The translations under genes and the position numbers were made by a program. Below are positions 46,318-55,966 of a stretch of 64,000 bases of DNA, piece by piece. The stretch is from Kiloniella spongiae (GTDB lineage: Bacteria > Pseudomonadota > Alphaproteobacteria > Kiloniellales > Kiloniellaceae). Numbering within the stretch: the first letter of the stretch is position 1; each line of letters starts with the position of its first letter. The notes beneath the pieces were generated by a model. That model did no database searches. It saw only the letters and a program-made list of their open reading frames with translations, and was not told where the DNA came from. The DNA lies in NCBI RefSeq assembly GCF_001026905.1, contig NZ_LAQL01000007.1, positions 265,331-329,330 of the forward strand, written 5' to 3'.

Positions 46318-47250
46318 TTATCTCAGGGCCTTTGATGATGAATTGACCTCAGAACTTATTTCAATGATCAAGTTTCGTAACCAAATATGGGCCGGATCAT
46401 CGTGTCGTCTTTCATTCCAAATTATTGATGGACTAAAACCCTCTATCTCAATTGGTAGTTCGAGTATTTCTACGGGCATTGCCATTGCCATGCGATGGGC
46501 GAGGCGACGTGGAAGAGATAAAATCATATCGCTCTCGGCAACTAACATAGGGGCGGCAAGAAAATGCGGAAGCCGTACAGCTATTCTCCGGCTGAGATTA
46601 AGCTGTGTCAGGGCTTCATCAACAACATTTTTCCCATGACCTGTGATTATTACCGATATATGTGATAAAGCGATAAAACATTCCAGGTCCCAATGCTTTG
46701 TCAGTACGGGATGATCGCGACGGACGAGGCAGACAAAATCTTCATTGTACAGGGCCCGTTTATGGAAACGGTCAGGTAATTTATCATAAACACCGATTGC
46801 TAAATCTACGTCTCCTTGCACGACCAATTTTACATTATCGCCCGATGGAGCTGCAATCTCCAGATCAAGATTTGGTGCGGTCTCTGCCAATTTTGACAGC
46901 AATTTTGGCATTAGTAAAAATGTCATATGGTCAGTAGTTGCAATGGACACGCGGCCAGAAGCCTCATTTGGTGAAAAAGTTGATGGAGCAACGATTTGCT
47001 TTGCTTCTTCTAGTAACTTGGCCACAGGCTCGGATAATGACGCGGCCCTTGGTGTCAACTCCAGGCCTCTCGCCGTGGGAATAACCAATTTATCGCCCAG
47101 CATTCGACGAAGACGCCCTAAACCACGACTTGCAGCTGGTTGACTAAGACCAAGTTTTTGGCCTGCACGCGTGACACTGCGCTCTTTTATCAAAGCATCA
47201 AATAATTTTAAGAGGTTAAGGTCAATGTTATTAAAATTCACTTCACGCAT
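46318..47250 (-). CDS. LysR-family regulator
   Basis: A 310-residue regulator. The DNA-binding start is classical (NLLKLFDALIKERSVTRAGQ, then LGLSQPAASRGLGRLRRMLG), followed by the effector-binding domain with GRVSIATTDHMTFLLMPKLL. It is divergent from an NmrA-like reductase gene, with 94 bp between the starts. By the usual LysR habit it controls that gene. It is also upstream of the nitrile hydratase operon on the same strand (173 bp), so it may influence that too. Confidence 0.92.
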   Translation of the reverse strand: MREVNFNNIDLNLLKLFDALIKERSVTRAGQKLGLSQPAASRGLGRLRRMLGDKLVIPTARGLELTPRAASLSEPVAKLLEEAKQIVAPSTFSPNEASGRVSIATTDHMTFLLMPKLLSKLAETAPNLDLEIAAPSGDNVKLVVQGDVDLAIGVYDKLPDRFHKRALYNEDFVCLVRRDHPVLTKHWDLECFIALSHISVIITGHGKNVVDEALTQLNLSRRIAVRLPHFLAAPMLVAESDMILSLPRRLAHRMAMAMPVEILELPIEIEGFSPSIIWNERRHDDPAHIWLRNLIIEISSEVNSSSKALR

Positions 47251-47344
47251 TCTAAGAATTCTTTTTATGCATTCGAGTAATGATGGTCCTGTCTATATGA
47301 TTTTCGATACAGAAGCCACTGCGATTTCATAATGAGAGAAAATC

Positions 47345-48229
47345 ATGACTAAAACTGAATTATATGCTGTGACCGGTGTTAGCGGACGTACAGGCGCAGC
47401 CGTTGCCCGAACTTTACTCGCAGCAGGTAAAGGCGTGCGGGTGATCGTGCGTACCCAGGCCAATGGTGCCGTTTGGGCCAATCAAGGTGCAGAGGTTGCT
47501 GTCGCAAATCTTACAGATATAACAGCATTGAGTAATGCGCTCTCAGGAACCGAGGGCGCTTATATCATTAGCCCACCGCAATACGCACAGGATGAGCTTT
47601 TTAAACAGGCTGATGTTATGGCAGAGACGATTGCCGAAGCATCAATAAAAGCACGGTTACCAAAATTGGTTGCCTTATCTTCTATCGGAGCTGACAAATC
47701 GAAAGGCATTGGCTTGATCAGCATGAATAGAACATTAGAGCAAAGTCTGGAGCAGACGGGATTGCCTGTCACATTCCTGCGTGCTGCCTACTTTATGGAA
47801 AACTGGAGCCCTATGATTCAATCCGCATTACAGCAGGGGAGTTTTTCAAGTTTTCTATCCCCTCTTAATCGGAAAATTCCTATGATCGCAACTGATGACA
47901 TAGGTCGTATTGCTGCCGAAGCCTTAAATGAGCATTGGGAGAAAACACGTGTCATTGAGCTGGAGGGTCCGAGGCCATACTCTCCCAATGATTTAGCAAA
48001 TAGTTTAACTCAACGTTTGGGGAAAGCTGTGAATGTAAAAGCTATTGCTGAAGCAGACTGGGCCAAGGCACTATTGGGTTCAGGAATGTCTGCAGCAGCT
48101 ATAGATGGTTTTATTACAATGACTCAAGCTCTTAATTCCGGCCACATTGGTTTTTCTGATAAATCTAAAATCGATCGCCGGAAAGGCAGTACTACTATTG
48201 ATGACATCGTGACTGAAATATCGTCATAA
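47345..48229 (+). CDS. NmrA/NAD(P)-binding reductase-like protein
   Basis: A 294-residue atypical short-chain dehydrogenase-fold protein. The nucleotide-binding motif is VTGVSGRTGAAVARTLLAAG (GxxGxxG). After it come VIVRTQANGAVWANQGAEVA and the LPKLVALSSIGAD strand. Family members are NADP-dependent quinone oxidoreductases or redox sensors. The classical catalytic Tyr-Lys pair is not evident, so enzymatic activity is uncertain. It is divergent from a LysR gene. Confidence 0.82.
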   Translation: MTKTELYAVTGVSGRTGAAVARTLLAAGKGVRVIVRTQANGAVWANQGAEVAVANLTDITALSNALSGTEGAYIISPPQYAQDELFKQADVMAETIAEASIKARLPKLVALSSIGADKSKGIGLISMNRTLEQSLEQTGLPVTFLRAAYFMENWSPMIQSALQQGSFSSFLSPLNRKIPMIATDDIGRIAAEALNEHWEKTRVIELEGPRPYSPNDLANSLTQRLGKAVNVKAIAEADWAKALLGSGMSAAAIDGFITMTQALNSGHIGFSDKSKIDRRKGSTTIDDIVTEISS

Positions 48230-48348
48230 GTTGTTTTCATTGATTTGAAACCCTGGATGCGTTTCATCATTCGTTCCAGCTTTTCATCATCAGACAGAAT
48301 CACATAATTTCTGATTTATTTCAGGTTTTTTTTGTGATGTTTATTAAA

Positions 48349-48380
48349 GACCGATGCTCTTTTGTCATAGAGCATCGGTC
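48349..48380 (-). terminator. Strong hairpin terminator after chrA
   Basis: Perfect 12-bp arms GACCGATGCTCT (48349-48360) and AGAGCATCGGTC (48369-48380) around an 8-nt loop. Read leftward the stem is followed by TTTAATAAA. It lies between the convergent chrA and NmrA-like genes. Confidence 0.75.
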
Positions 48381-48401
48381 GAATATTTGTCGAGGTATTA
48401 A

Positions 48402-49751
48402 TTATAATCCAATCCAGACTAATCCTGCTCCGCTGAGAGCCGAAATTAGAAGAACGCGGGTGAGACTCCAGTGAAGCTTCAGGATCAAAAAGCCACAGAT
48501 TGACGAGAGTAAAATAACCCGCCAGTCCAGTGAGCTTAACTCAGGGATCCAGACAGTAAGGGGGCCATAGGGTTCTGCCTCTACTTTGGAAAAGAAAACA
48601 TGTAAGCCAAACCAGATGGACAGATTTAGGATCACACCCACGACGGCGGCGGCAATGCCGCTCAAGGCGCTGCGTAATCTTGGCTGTGCGCTGATCCAGT
48701 CGATGTAGGGGGCGCCGACAAAGATCCACAGAAAGCAAGGGGCAAAAGTCACCCATAGTGTGACCAGAGCACCGAGCAAACCTAGGGTGAGGCCGCCTTC
48801 ACGGAAAGCAGCGATAAAGCCGACAAACTCTGTCACTAAAATCAAGGGGCCGGGCGTGGTCTCGGCCAGCCCCAGTCCGTCCATCATCTCCCCGGCAGTT
48901 AGCCAACCAAAATGAATGACAACATCCTGTGACATATAGGCAAGAACAGCATAAGCGCCCCCGAATGTAACCACAGCAAGCTTGGAAAAGAAGATCCCGA
49001 TGTCATTGAGAATGGACTGGGGCGCGTAGATGTTTAACAAAACCAGTGGGATCGCCCATATCATAAGCCACAGGATGATGGTACCGAGGGTTTGCTTGAG
49101 ATTACGGGTATGTTTCCTGACTTCTTCAACGACAGTTGTATCAGCATTGTTGCGGAGAAAGCCGAACAAGGCGGCAACGACAATGATCATGGGAAAGGGC
49201 AGATTCAAAAAGAAAATACCGATAAAGGCCAATCCCGCAATGATCCAGTGCTCTGGCAGATGCAGAACTTTTTGGGCGACGCGATGCAGTGCCTCGATCA
49301 CAATGATCAAGACACAGGCTTTCACACCAAGGAACAATGCATTTACAAGCGGGACATCCCCAAAGAGGGCATAGATAGTAGCGAAGGCCAGTACGACCAG
49401 TGCACCGGGAATAACAAAAAGCAATCCCGCCAATAGACCACCAAGAAAGCCATGTAATCGCCAGCCTGTATAAGTAGCCAACTGCATAGCTTCGGGACCA
49501 GGCAGCAACATGCAAAAACTGAGGGCATTGAGGTATTGTCGTTCGCTTAACCATGTACGCTCTTCGACAATCATGCGATGCATTAACGCAATTTGAGCTG
49601 TTGGACCGCCGAATGACAGCAGTCCGATTTTAAGCCAGACATGAAACAACTCTCCCATAGATGGGTGAGCAGAGGCAGTTGATGCTGCCTCTTGGGATGT
49701 AAGCTCTGATGATTTACTATTATTTGACATATTGTTTTCTATAGAAGACAT
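48402..49751 (-). CDS. chrA: Chromate efflux transporter, long two-domain type
   Basis: Inner-membrane chromate exporter of 449 residues with two homologous CHR domains. The first shows LSFGGPTAQIALMHRMIVEE with PGPEAMQLATYTGW; the second shows FGGAYAVLAYMSQDV with TTPGPLILVTEFVGF. It pumps chromate out using the proton gradient. The ATG has AAGGGGAG upstream and lies 3 bp after the stop of the rhodanese-ChrB gene, so the two are co-translated. The N-terminal ~30 residues form a Ser/Asn-rich cytoplasmic tail. Confidence 0.95.
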   Translation of the reverse strand: MSSIENNMSNNSKSSELTSQEAASTASAHPSMGELFHVWLKIGLLSFGGPTAQIALMHRMIVEERTWLSERQYLNALSFCMLLPGPEAMQLATYTGWRLHGFLGGLLAGLLFVIPGALVVLAFATIYALFGDVPLVNALFLGVKACVLIIVIEALHRVAQKVLHLPEHWIIAGLAFIGIFFLNLPFPMIIVVAALFGFLRNNADTTVVEEVRKHTRNLKQTLGTIILWLMIWAIPLVLLNIYAPQSILNDIGIFFSKLAVVTFGGAYAVLAYMSQDVVIHFGWLTAGEMMDGLGLAETTPGPLILVTEFVGFIAAFREGGLTLGLLGALVTLWVTFAPCFLWIFVGAPYIDWISAQPRLRSALSGIAAAVVGVILNLSIWFGLHVFFSKVEAEPYGPLTVWIPELSSLDWRVILLSSICGFLILKLHWSLTRVLLISALSGAGLVWIGL

Positions 49752-49754
49752 GAC

Positions 49755-50588
49755 CTACTCCCCTTTTGAGGGGCGGTGGGAATTGGGAGCTGGCCAATCA
49801 TGACTTTCGTCCGTGGCATCACGGGCCCAGCGATAAAAGGCGTCATAGAGTGTCATGCCAGCATCCAGTTGTTGCAGGTCATCCTTGTACATGCGTGATA
49901 ATCCGAGAGATGCGGCAAGAAGACCTGCTGCTTCCGGTGCCAAATCATGCCGGTTGGTATCTGCGCCGCGCACTATTGTGGCCAGTCGTTTAAGAGGTTC
50001 CGTTTCAAGGCAGAACTCTTCAATCATCGTATCGAATGTGCATTTTTCGCCGCGGTGGCTCCAATAGACATCTTCAACATCAAAAGGTGTGGCATTGAAT
50101 TTTTCTGCAACGTCTAGAACTTCTGATGCTGTTACATAGAGGATTTGGGCGTTGCGGTCGATAAAGCGGCGGATCAACCAGGGGCAGGCCAAGCGGTCAA
50201 TCTTGGGACGCAACCTGGTCACCCATACAGTTCGCCCGTCAATGTTTCTATCCGGAATTTTTTCCACAGGAACCAGCGGATTGTTTGCTTCTTTCCAGCC
50301 GAGAAATCCCCCTTCAAGGCTTTCAGTTCGCACACCATGATCGCGCAAGATGGCCGCCGTTCCCTGGCTGATCTTTTTTCCCTTGTGACAACTGACGACC
50401 ACATGTTGGTTCTGCAGAGATGGCGCCAAGGCAGTGATGTTCTGAAAAGGATAGCGAAAAGACTGCGGGATAAGTTTTGGATCTTCGGCAAAGTCTTCAT
50501 CAATACGCAGGTCGATAATAACCGGAGCGTCCGGCGTGCCGACAAGACGGGATAGTTGGGATACTTTAATTTCATTTGGTGATGGCAT
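49755..50588 (-). CDS. Rhodanese-ChrB fusion protein
   Basis: A 277-residue protein with two parts. Residues about 10-115 form a rhodanese domain with the active cysteine C67 in VVVSCHKGKKIS. Residues about 130-270 form a ChrB C-terminal domain: TVWVTRLRPKIDRLACPWLI, then GEKCTFDTMIEEFCLE and ADTNRHDLAPEAAGLLAASL. ChrB proteins sense or help to handle chromate. The fusion lacks the usual ChrB N-terminal domain and suggests sulfur-linked control of chromate. ATG 50588 has GAGAGGA 6 nt upstream. Directly ahead of chrA. Confidence 0.88.
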   Translation of the reverse strand: MPSPNEIKVSQLSRLVGTPDAPVIIDLRIDEDFAEDPKLIPQSFRYPFQNITALAPSLQNQHVVVSCHKGKKISQGTAAILRDHGVRTESLEGGFLGWKEANNPLVPVEKIPDRNIDGRTVWVTRLRPKIDRLACPWLIRRFIDRNAQILYVTASEVLDVAEKFNATPFDVEDVYWSHRGEKCTFDTMIEEFCLETEPLKRLATIVRGADTNRHDLAPEAAGLLAASLGLSRMYKDDLQQLDAGMTLYDAFYRWARDATDESHDWPAPNSHRPSKGE

Positions 50589-50736
50589 AGCGCATCCTCT
50601 CACACATTAGGTGTTGAATCAGGATGCGAAACTTAGGCTGTCGCCTCACGGGGTGTTCGCAACCCCATGTCATAATTCTACGCGGTTATTTTCAGAGGTC
50701 AATCGAGCTTTGATGAAATTTTGAATTTGGAAATAA

Positions 50737-50770
50737 AGTAAGGGTCTTAGCTGGTGCCAAGACCCTTACT
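50737..50770 (-). terminator. Hairpin terminator after the permease gene
   Basis: Perfect 12-bp arms AGTAAGGGTCTT (50737-50748) and AAGACCCTTACT (50759-50770) with a 10-nt loop. Read leftward it ends in TTTATTT. It splits the arsR-permease unit from the chromate unit. Confidence 0.75.
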
Positions 50771-50785
50771 GACGTTATGTGCTTT

Positions 50786-51820
50786 TTATAGTGCCAGCCA
50801 GGCTGTGAAGGCATAGCCTGATACAATTGCACCAAATAGACCAAGCAGGAGATAGAGAGCGAACACGGGCTTTTTGACCAATGCGTATACTCCCATTGCG
50901 GCTGGAATTGAGGAGACTGAGCCCGCAAGCATAAAGGTCATGCCTGTACCCGCGCCCATACCAAGTTCAATCAGGCTGTTTATGGTTGGAATGGCGGCAT
51001 AGCCGTTCAGATAGGCCGGAATACCGATGAGAGCCCCAAGTGGAATTGACCACCATTGCTCGTCGCCAAAAAGCAAGGCAACTTTATCGACAGGCAGATA
51101 TGCGACCATCAGGCTTTCGAACAGGAACGCAAGTGCTAGCCATTTGAAAAGGAACCAGCCATTGGTCATGGCCTCGTTCTTGAAGGTCTCTGTACGTTTG
51201 GGATCGCGCCAGAACTTCCAATAGATTGTTGTGTCCGGTTTCTGATCAGTGGCACAGGACGATCCGCAGCCCCCTGATGTTTGCGGGCGCATGACTTCCT
51301 GAAAATAACCCGCCCGAACCATCAGATAGGCAATAATGCCACCCGTTGTTCCCATCAGAAAAGCAGCAATCGTTTTGAAGGTTGTGAACTCCAGACCAAA
51401 AACGGCGCTGGTTAGAATAAACATTTCGGGATCCATCAAGGGAGAGGAAATCCAGAATGCCATGACCGGAGCGAGGGGAACGCCCGCGCGGAGTAAGCCG
51501 GCAATCAAAGGAATAACACCACATGAACAGAAGGGAGACAGCGTGCCAAACAAGGCTGCAATGCCGATACTGACGATGGGATTGCCTGATGTTGTTGTGT
51601 TGATCTTGCTGTCGAGATTACTTGCCTTTGTATAGGCGGCGACACCAATGGAAAGAACAATAAAGGGGAGGATAGTAACGATGTTTTTTATGGCAAAAAC
51701 AATCGAAGGCCAGAGCTGGTTTTGATCTAGGATGGCAATCAATACGAGGGTGAGTAAAAATGCGAGGATAACTTTATCCAGTCGCAAGCTGTTCAATTTT
51801 GTTATTTCAAGGAAGGACAT
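50786..51820 (-). CDS. Permease of the ArsP/DUF318 type
   Basis: An inner-membrane protein of 344 residues with about eight hydrophobic segments. The family motif TLSPFCSCGVIPLIAGLLRA is present, as is a cytosolic cysteine-rich loop (SGGCGSSCATDQ, near residue 180-195). ArsP-type permeases export methylated or trivalent organoarsenicals; others in the family have no known cargo. The ArsR-type gene lies upstream on the same strand and supports metalloid or thiol-reactive compound export. The single-letter cargo cannot be set from the sequence. Confidence 0.85.
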   Translation of the reverse strand: MSFLEITKLNSLRLDKVILAFLLTLVLIAILDQNQLWPSIVFAIKNIVTILPFIVLSIGVAAYTKASNLDSKINTTTSGNPIVSIGIAALFGTLSPFCSCGVIPLIAGLLRAGVPLAPVMAFWISSPLMDPEMFILTSAVFGLEFTTFKTIAAFLMGTTGGIIAYLMVRAGYFQEVMRPQTSGGCGSSCATDQKPDTTIYWKFWRDPKRTETFKNEAMTNGWFLFKWLALAFLFESLMVAYLPVDKVALLFGDEQWWSIPLGALIGIPAYLNGYAAIPTINSLIELGMGAGTGMTFMLAGSVSSIPAAMGVYALVKKPVFALYLLLGLFGAIVSGYAFTAWLAL

Positions 51821-51909
51821 AACATTACCTTGTTTCTGGAATAATCGAAATATTTGCGTAAGTTTTAAACAACAGAGATCTCTTCTTTTAAATTACAGTT
51901 TTTTTGCAG

Positions 51910-52206
51910 TTAGGCTTCCTGAAGCCCCTTACAGCAGTCTTCCATCAGATAGTCCAAAAGACTGTTTGTCAGTTGGTAATCCAGACGACAGCGCAAGACC
52001 CGACCTTCACGCGATTGAATTAGAAGACCTGATGTCATCATGTGCGAGATATGATGAGAGAGTGTGGAATGTGGCATATCCAACTCTTTTTGTATATCGC
52101 CGACAGCAAGCCCTTCGTCCCCAGCTTTAACCAGCAGACGGAACATCGCCAAACGTGCCGGATTACCCAGTTTTGAAAGACAGACTGCTGCTTTATCCAG
52201 TTCCAT
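51910..52206 (-). CDS. ArsR-family winged-helix regulator
   Basis: A 98-residue repressor from ATG 52206, which has GAGGA upstream (an ORF start at 52266 would begin inside the operator). The helix-turn-helix is DIQKELDMPHSTLSHHISHM, preceded by CLSKLGNPARLAMFRLLVKA. Cys residues are AAVC near the start and the DCCKG pair at the end; these may bind the inducer. The CxC box of classical ArsR is absent. It is likely autorepressed through the palindrome covering its ribosome site and also controls the permease. Confidence 0.9.
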   Translation of the reverse strand: MELDKAAVCLSKLGNPARLAMFRLLVKAGDEGLAVGDIQKELDMPHSTLSHHISHMMTSGLLIQSREGRVLRCRLDYQLTNSLLDYLMEDCCKGLQEA

Positions 52207-52212
52207 ATCATC

Positions 52213-52252
52213 CTCAGGTATTATTTCTGTATTTATCGAAATAATACCTGAG
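52213..52252. promoter_or_regulatory. 15-bp inverted-repeat operator at arsR
   Basis: Perfect arms CTCAGGTATTATTTC (52213-52227) and GAAATAATACCTGAG (52238-52252) with a 10-nt spacer. The left arm covers the ribosome site of arsR and starts 6 bp from its ATG. A related AATAATCGAAATATTTGCG (from about 51841) lies in front of the permease gene. An ArsR-type binding site is the likely reading. Confidence 0.75.
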
Positions 52253-52359
52253 AGACGGTTTGTCAAGCAGTGATCAATATTGGGGTGTTTTGAATGTCAG
52301 TGTTTTAACGTTTTGATTGCGAGATATATCGCTTGCCTTTTGTCAAAGATAAGTCGTGC

Positions 52360-52506
52360 CTAATAACAGGGTGTGGTAGTTTTGGACGAGGATCTGTTGG
52401 GTGCAATTGTTTTTAGCATTTTGATGAAGCGGCGTAATATTTTATGTGCAGTTTCACTGCGTTCTTTGCGGGCAATGTGTTCGTGTGAGTTGCGTGTATG
52501 TAACAT
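52360..52506 (-). CDS. Small basic protein of unknown function (48 residues)
   Basis: Starts at ATG 52506 with AAGGAG 6 nt upstream, a near-ideal ribosome site. The product is MLHTRNSHEHIARKERSETA followed by HKILRRFIKMLKTIAPNR and a polar tail. The centre is an amphipathic, Lys/Arg-rich helix; small arginine-rich proteins of this size are common in alphaproteobacteria. It is divergent from a LysR gene. Family not recognised. The evidence is the ribosome site and composition only. Confidence 0.5.
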   Translation of the reverse strand: MLHTRNSHEHIARKERSETAHKILRRFIKMLKTIAPNRSSSKTTTPCY

Positions 52507-52600
52507 GAGTGTCTCCTTTTCTTTAAAAAGAACTATCTCATCATTAATACTTTTGTATAATAAGCCTAATTTAAATAACACTTTTCAAAGTTTTTGCATA

Positions 52601-53533
52601 ATGCGTCTTGATGATCTTAGATTTTTTGTTCGTGTGGCGACGTTGGCTAATCTTTCTGCGGCAGGTCGGGAGTTCGGTCTGTCACCTTCTGCAGCCAGTG
52701 CCCGCTTGGTCACACTGGAAAAGAATGTTGGTAGCCAGTTAATGTCGCGAACCACGCGGTCCATCGCTCTTACTGAAGCAGGGCAGATTTTTAAAGACCA
52801 TGCTCTAGCTGCGCTTAAAGAGATTGATTCAGCTCTCTGCCAGCTCGATGAAAAAGCTGAAGAGCCCAGTGGTTCTCTACGTATATCCTGCAATATGTTT
52901 TTTGGCCGGAAACATATCCTGCCTTACCTCAATGAGTTCAGGGATCTTTACCCGAAAATTACCTTGGAGATGAGTTTTTCTGACCGCTTGGTGGACCTGA
53001 TTGCAGAGGGTTATGATCTCGCTGTTCGTGGGGCAAAGCTACCTGATTCAAGCCTGCGCGCCAGAAAACTGGCGGGAAATCCAAGGGTGCTTTGTGCTTC
53101 CCCGGAATATATCGCCCGCAAGGGAGAACCGAAAACACCGAGTGATTTGAATGAACATGATTTTGTCGGGGTGAGTTTCATGCCCTACTGGTATTTCGAA
53201 GGCCCAAAAGGAGAGATTAGCTTTGATGCGACCTCTTCCATCATGGGGGATTCTGGTGATTACGCCTATGATGCTGCGCTATATGGTATGGGCCTAACTG
53301 TGAAATCCGTTGCCCATGTATGGGAAGATCTACGCGACGGGCGTCTAGTGGAATTGATGACAGATTATCCAGTAGCACGTAGTGGAGAAATTTGGGCTGT
53401 TTATCCTCCGGGTAATTTCACACCACCAAAGATTACGGCCTTTATAGATTTCTTGCGCGGAAAGTACGGTTCGCCTCCTTATTGGGAAACGGATTATCGA
53501 ATTGGAGATCTGTTAAATAAATATGATATTTAA
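52601..53533 (+). CDS. LysR-family regulator
   Basis: A 310-residue regulator from ATG 52601. The DNA-binding domain is MRLDDLRFFVRVATLANLSA, then REFGLSPSAASARLVTLEKN. The effector domain has ISCNMFFGRKHILPYLNEFR and AEGYDLAVRGAKLPDSSL, the pattern of the DsdC/GcvA-like CrgA subgroup. An extension of the frame up to 52373 is not supported. No divergent enzyme gene is next to it: the 48-residue ORF is the nearest divergent gene. Confidence 0.9.
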   Translation: MRLDDLRFFVRVATLANLSAAGREFGLSPSAASARLVTLEKNVGSQLMSRTTRSIALTEAGQIFKDHALAALKEIDSALCQLDEKAEEPSGSLRISCNMFFGRKHILPYLNEFRDLYPKITLEMSFSDRLVDLIAEGYDLAVRGAKLPDSSLRARKLAGNPRVLCASPEYIARKGEPKTPSDLNEHDFVGVSFMPYWYFEGPKGEISFDATSSIMGDSGDYAYDAALYGMGLTVKSVAHVWEDLRDGRLVELMTDYPVARSGEIWAVYPPGNFTPPKITAFIDFLRGKYGSPPYWETDYRIGDLLNKYDI

Positions 53534-53716
53534 TACATGATTCAATATTACTGTAGATGCTAAGTTTTTTATCTCTATTTTTTTATACGCCTATTAAGGG
53601 TATTTTTACATATTCATTATCAGTATTTGATGTTGCCTTATCTAAGAAAATTAAACGATGGGCTTAACCAGCGTAATATTTAGAAAATATATAAAATGTT
53701 ATAGGGAATTAATAAG

Positions 53717-55906
53717 ATGGTGAATTTTTCCAAAATATTTGGCATGAAAATATCAACAAAACTTCCCATTTTATTTGTTATTGTTTCTACTCTGTCGATA
53801 TTTTTTGTCGGAATATTCAGTGTTCAAAATACATCATCCAGCCTTATTACCCAATCAACCCAAACTTTGGAAGCTTTGAGTGAGTCCCGAAGTTCTGCTC
53901 TGAATGATTATCTAAGTTTTATTGGGGACGACTTGGTTCTATTGGCGGGGAATGAATATATTCTAAATGCAATGTCCAACTTTTCTCGTGGATTTCAGGA
54001 TGAAAAGAGATTGCATGAAAGTCCGCTCAAATCGCTACATGGAATCTATATTAATGATCAAACTGCAGAAGCAGTAAACCCAAAAGGAAATCCTGAAAAG
54101 CTTGGGGAGAAACATCTCTATGGCGGGCCAAAACTTGAAGGTGTTTATCATATCGAACATCAACGATTTCATCCCTGGTTTCGCGATCTCCTGCTTACGC
54201 GCGATTATTACGATATCTTTTTAGTCGATGTGGAAGGAAATGTTGTCTATTCGGTATATAAAGAGCTGGATTATGCAACCAATCTAATTAACGGAAAATA
54301 TAATGATACAGGTCTAGCTGAAGCTTTCAATGCTGCTATGGAAAGTAAAAAGTCTGGTAGCCTCAGCTTTATTGATTTTGCGCCCTATTCACCTAGTTAT
54401 GGGGCTCCTGCGAGCTTTATATCAACACCTGTCATTTCAAAGGATGGTGTTCAAGGCGTTTTAATCTTTCAAATGCCAATAAATAATCTCAACGCCATTT
54501 TACAGCAACGAGCTGGTATGGGTGAATCTGGTGAAACTTACCTCGTTGGTAAAGATTATCTTATGAGAAGTGATTCTCGGTTCTCGGAAGAATCAACAAT
54601 TTTAAAATTGAAAATAGAAACTAATACTGTAAGTCAGGCCTTGGAAGGCAATAAAGGTGTTCAAATTATATCGGATTACCGAGGTATTGAGGTTATATCA
54701 GCTTATCAGCCGATAGATTTTCTTGGGATACGTTGGGCTCTTCTCGCAGAAATTGATAAATCGGAAGTTTTGATACCTTCTGATAATGCCCGAAATAATA
54801 TTATTTTTATATCCTTAAGTATTCTTTTTGTGGTTGCCATAATAAGTTGGTTTTTTGCGCGCTCTATTATAAAGCCTTTGCAAAGATCAACATCGGAAAT
54901 GCTAACGCTTGCGGAGGGAGATAAGTCAATTACGATCTCTAATGTCGATTCAAAAGACGAAATTGGGGATATTGCCGCCGCTCTGCAAGTTTTTAAAGAT
55001 AACATGATCGAGTCAGATCGATTGATGGAAGAGCAATCTGCCGCAGAAGCAGACAAGTTAAGACGAGCCGAGGAAGTATCCGGATTTATTCAAGATTTTC
55101 AAAATCAGTCGGAAGAATTGATCGACTTGGTTACGGAAGTGGCATTGCGTATAGACAATGCAGCATCGACATCGGGTACAGAGACAACAACAACAGGAAA
55201 TCGATCATTTGAAGTCGCGTTAGCAGCGGAGCGTACATCATCAAGTGTTGATTCAACTGCTGCTGCGGCTGAAGAATTATCAGCTTCTGTTTCTCAAATA
55301 TCAGATCAAATAGCACAATCTTCAACTATTGTAGAAAGCGCGGTTACAGAAGTTGATCAGGCAACAAATATGGTTCGTGGGCTAGAGCAGGAAAGCCAGA
55401 AGATCAGTGAAGTTTCCGAGATGATTTCTGCTATTGCAGAACAAACAAATCTTTTGGCATTGAATGCAACAATTGAGGCCGCGCGCGCAGGTGATGCGGG
55501 GAAAGGGTTCGCTGTTGTCGCATCTGAAGTTAAAAATTTGGCTACTCAGACTGCTAATGCGACAGAGCAGATATCTTCAATGATTGGTAACATTCAAGGA
55601 GCGACTGGCAAGTCTGTTACAGCGATTGAACGCATTGGAACAGTCATAAATGATATCAACTCCACGACAACAGTAATTGCCAGTGCTATTGAGGAACAAA
55701 ATTCAGTCACTCAGGAAATTGCACGAACTGCAAGTAGTGTTAGCACTGACGCCAATCTTGTACTTGATAGTGTTGGAACGCTTGCTTTGTCAGCGGCACG
55801 GGCTTCAAGAAAGTCGGTTCAAATGGTATGGGAAGCTAAATCTCTGGATGAAACAATGACTACCTTCCGGACTGAAATTCAAAGCTTCTTGAAAAGAGTT
55901 TCTTAA
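53717..55906 (+). CDS. Methyl-accepting chemotaxis protein with Cache sensor
   Basis: A 729-residue chemoreceptor. Membrane segment 1 is at about residues 14-36. The long periplasmic region (about 37-355) looks like a double Cache domain ([20 protein letters not shown], and later [20 protein letters not shown]). Membrane segment 2 is near 358-378. HAMP and the signalling domain follow, with tip [20 protein letters not shown]. The ligand is unknown. A STAS protein gene follows after 60 bp, which is unusual for a receptor. Confidence 0.9.
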   Translation: MVNFSKIFGMKISTKLPILFVIVSTLSIFFVGIFSVQNTSSSLITQSTQTLEALSESRSSALNDYLSFIGDDLVLLAGNEYILNAMSNFSRGFQDEKRLHESPLKSLHGIYINDQTAEAVNPKGNPEKLGEKHLYGGPKLEGVYHIEHQRFHPWFRDLLLTRDYYDIFLVDVEGNVVYSVYKELDYATNLINGKYNDTGLAEAFNAAMESKKSGSLSFIDFAPYSPSYGAPASFISTPVISKDGVQGVLIFQMPINNLNAILQQRAGMGESGETYLVGKDYLMRSDSRFSEESTILKLKIETNTVSQALEGNKGVQIISDYRGIEVISAYQPIDFLGIRWALLAEIDKSEVLIPSDNARNNIIFISLSILFVVAIISWFFARSIIKPLQRSTSEMLTLAEGDKSITISNVDSKDEIGDIAAALQVFKDNMIESDRLMEEQSAAEADKLRRAEEVSGFIQDFQNQSEELIDLVTEVALRIDNAASTSGTETTTTGNRSFEVALAAERTSSSVDSTAAAAEELSASVSQISDQIAQSSTIVESAVTEVDQATNMVRGLEQESQKISEVSEMISAIAEQTNLLALNATIEAARAGDAGKGFAVVASEVKNLATQTANATEQISSMIGNIQGATGKSVTAIERIGTVINDINSTTTVIASAIEEQNSVTQEIARTASSVSTDANLVLDSVGTLALSAARASRKSVQMVWEAKSLDETMTTFRTEIQSFLKRVS

Positions 55907-55966
55907 AGTTTTTCTGGGAACCCTTTACATCAAAGGTTGTGTCAAGCCTGAGATAAATACTAGATA

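Noticed and set aside
49030..49436. Two plus-strand ORFs across chrA
   Set aside because: Shadows of the transporter gene; low-complexity composition.
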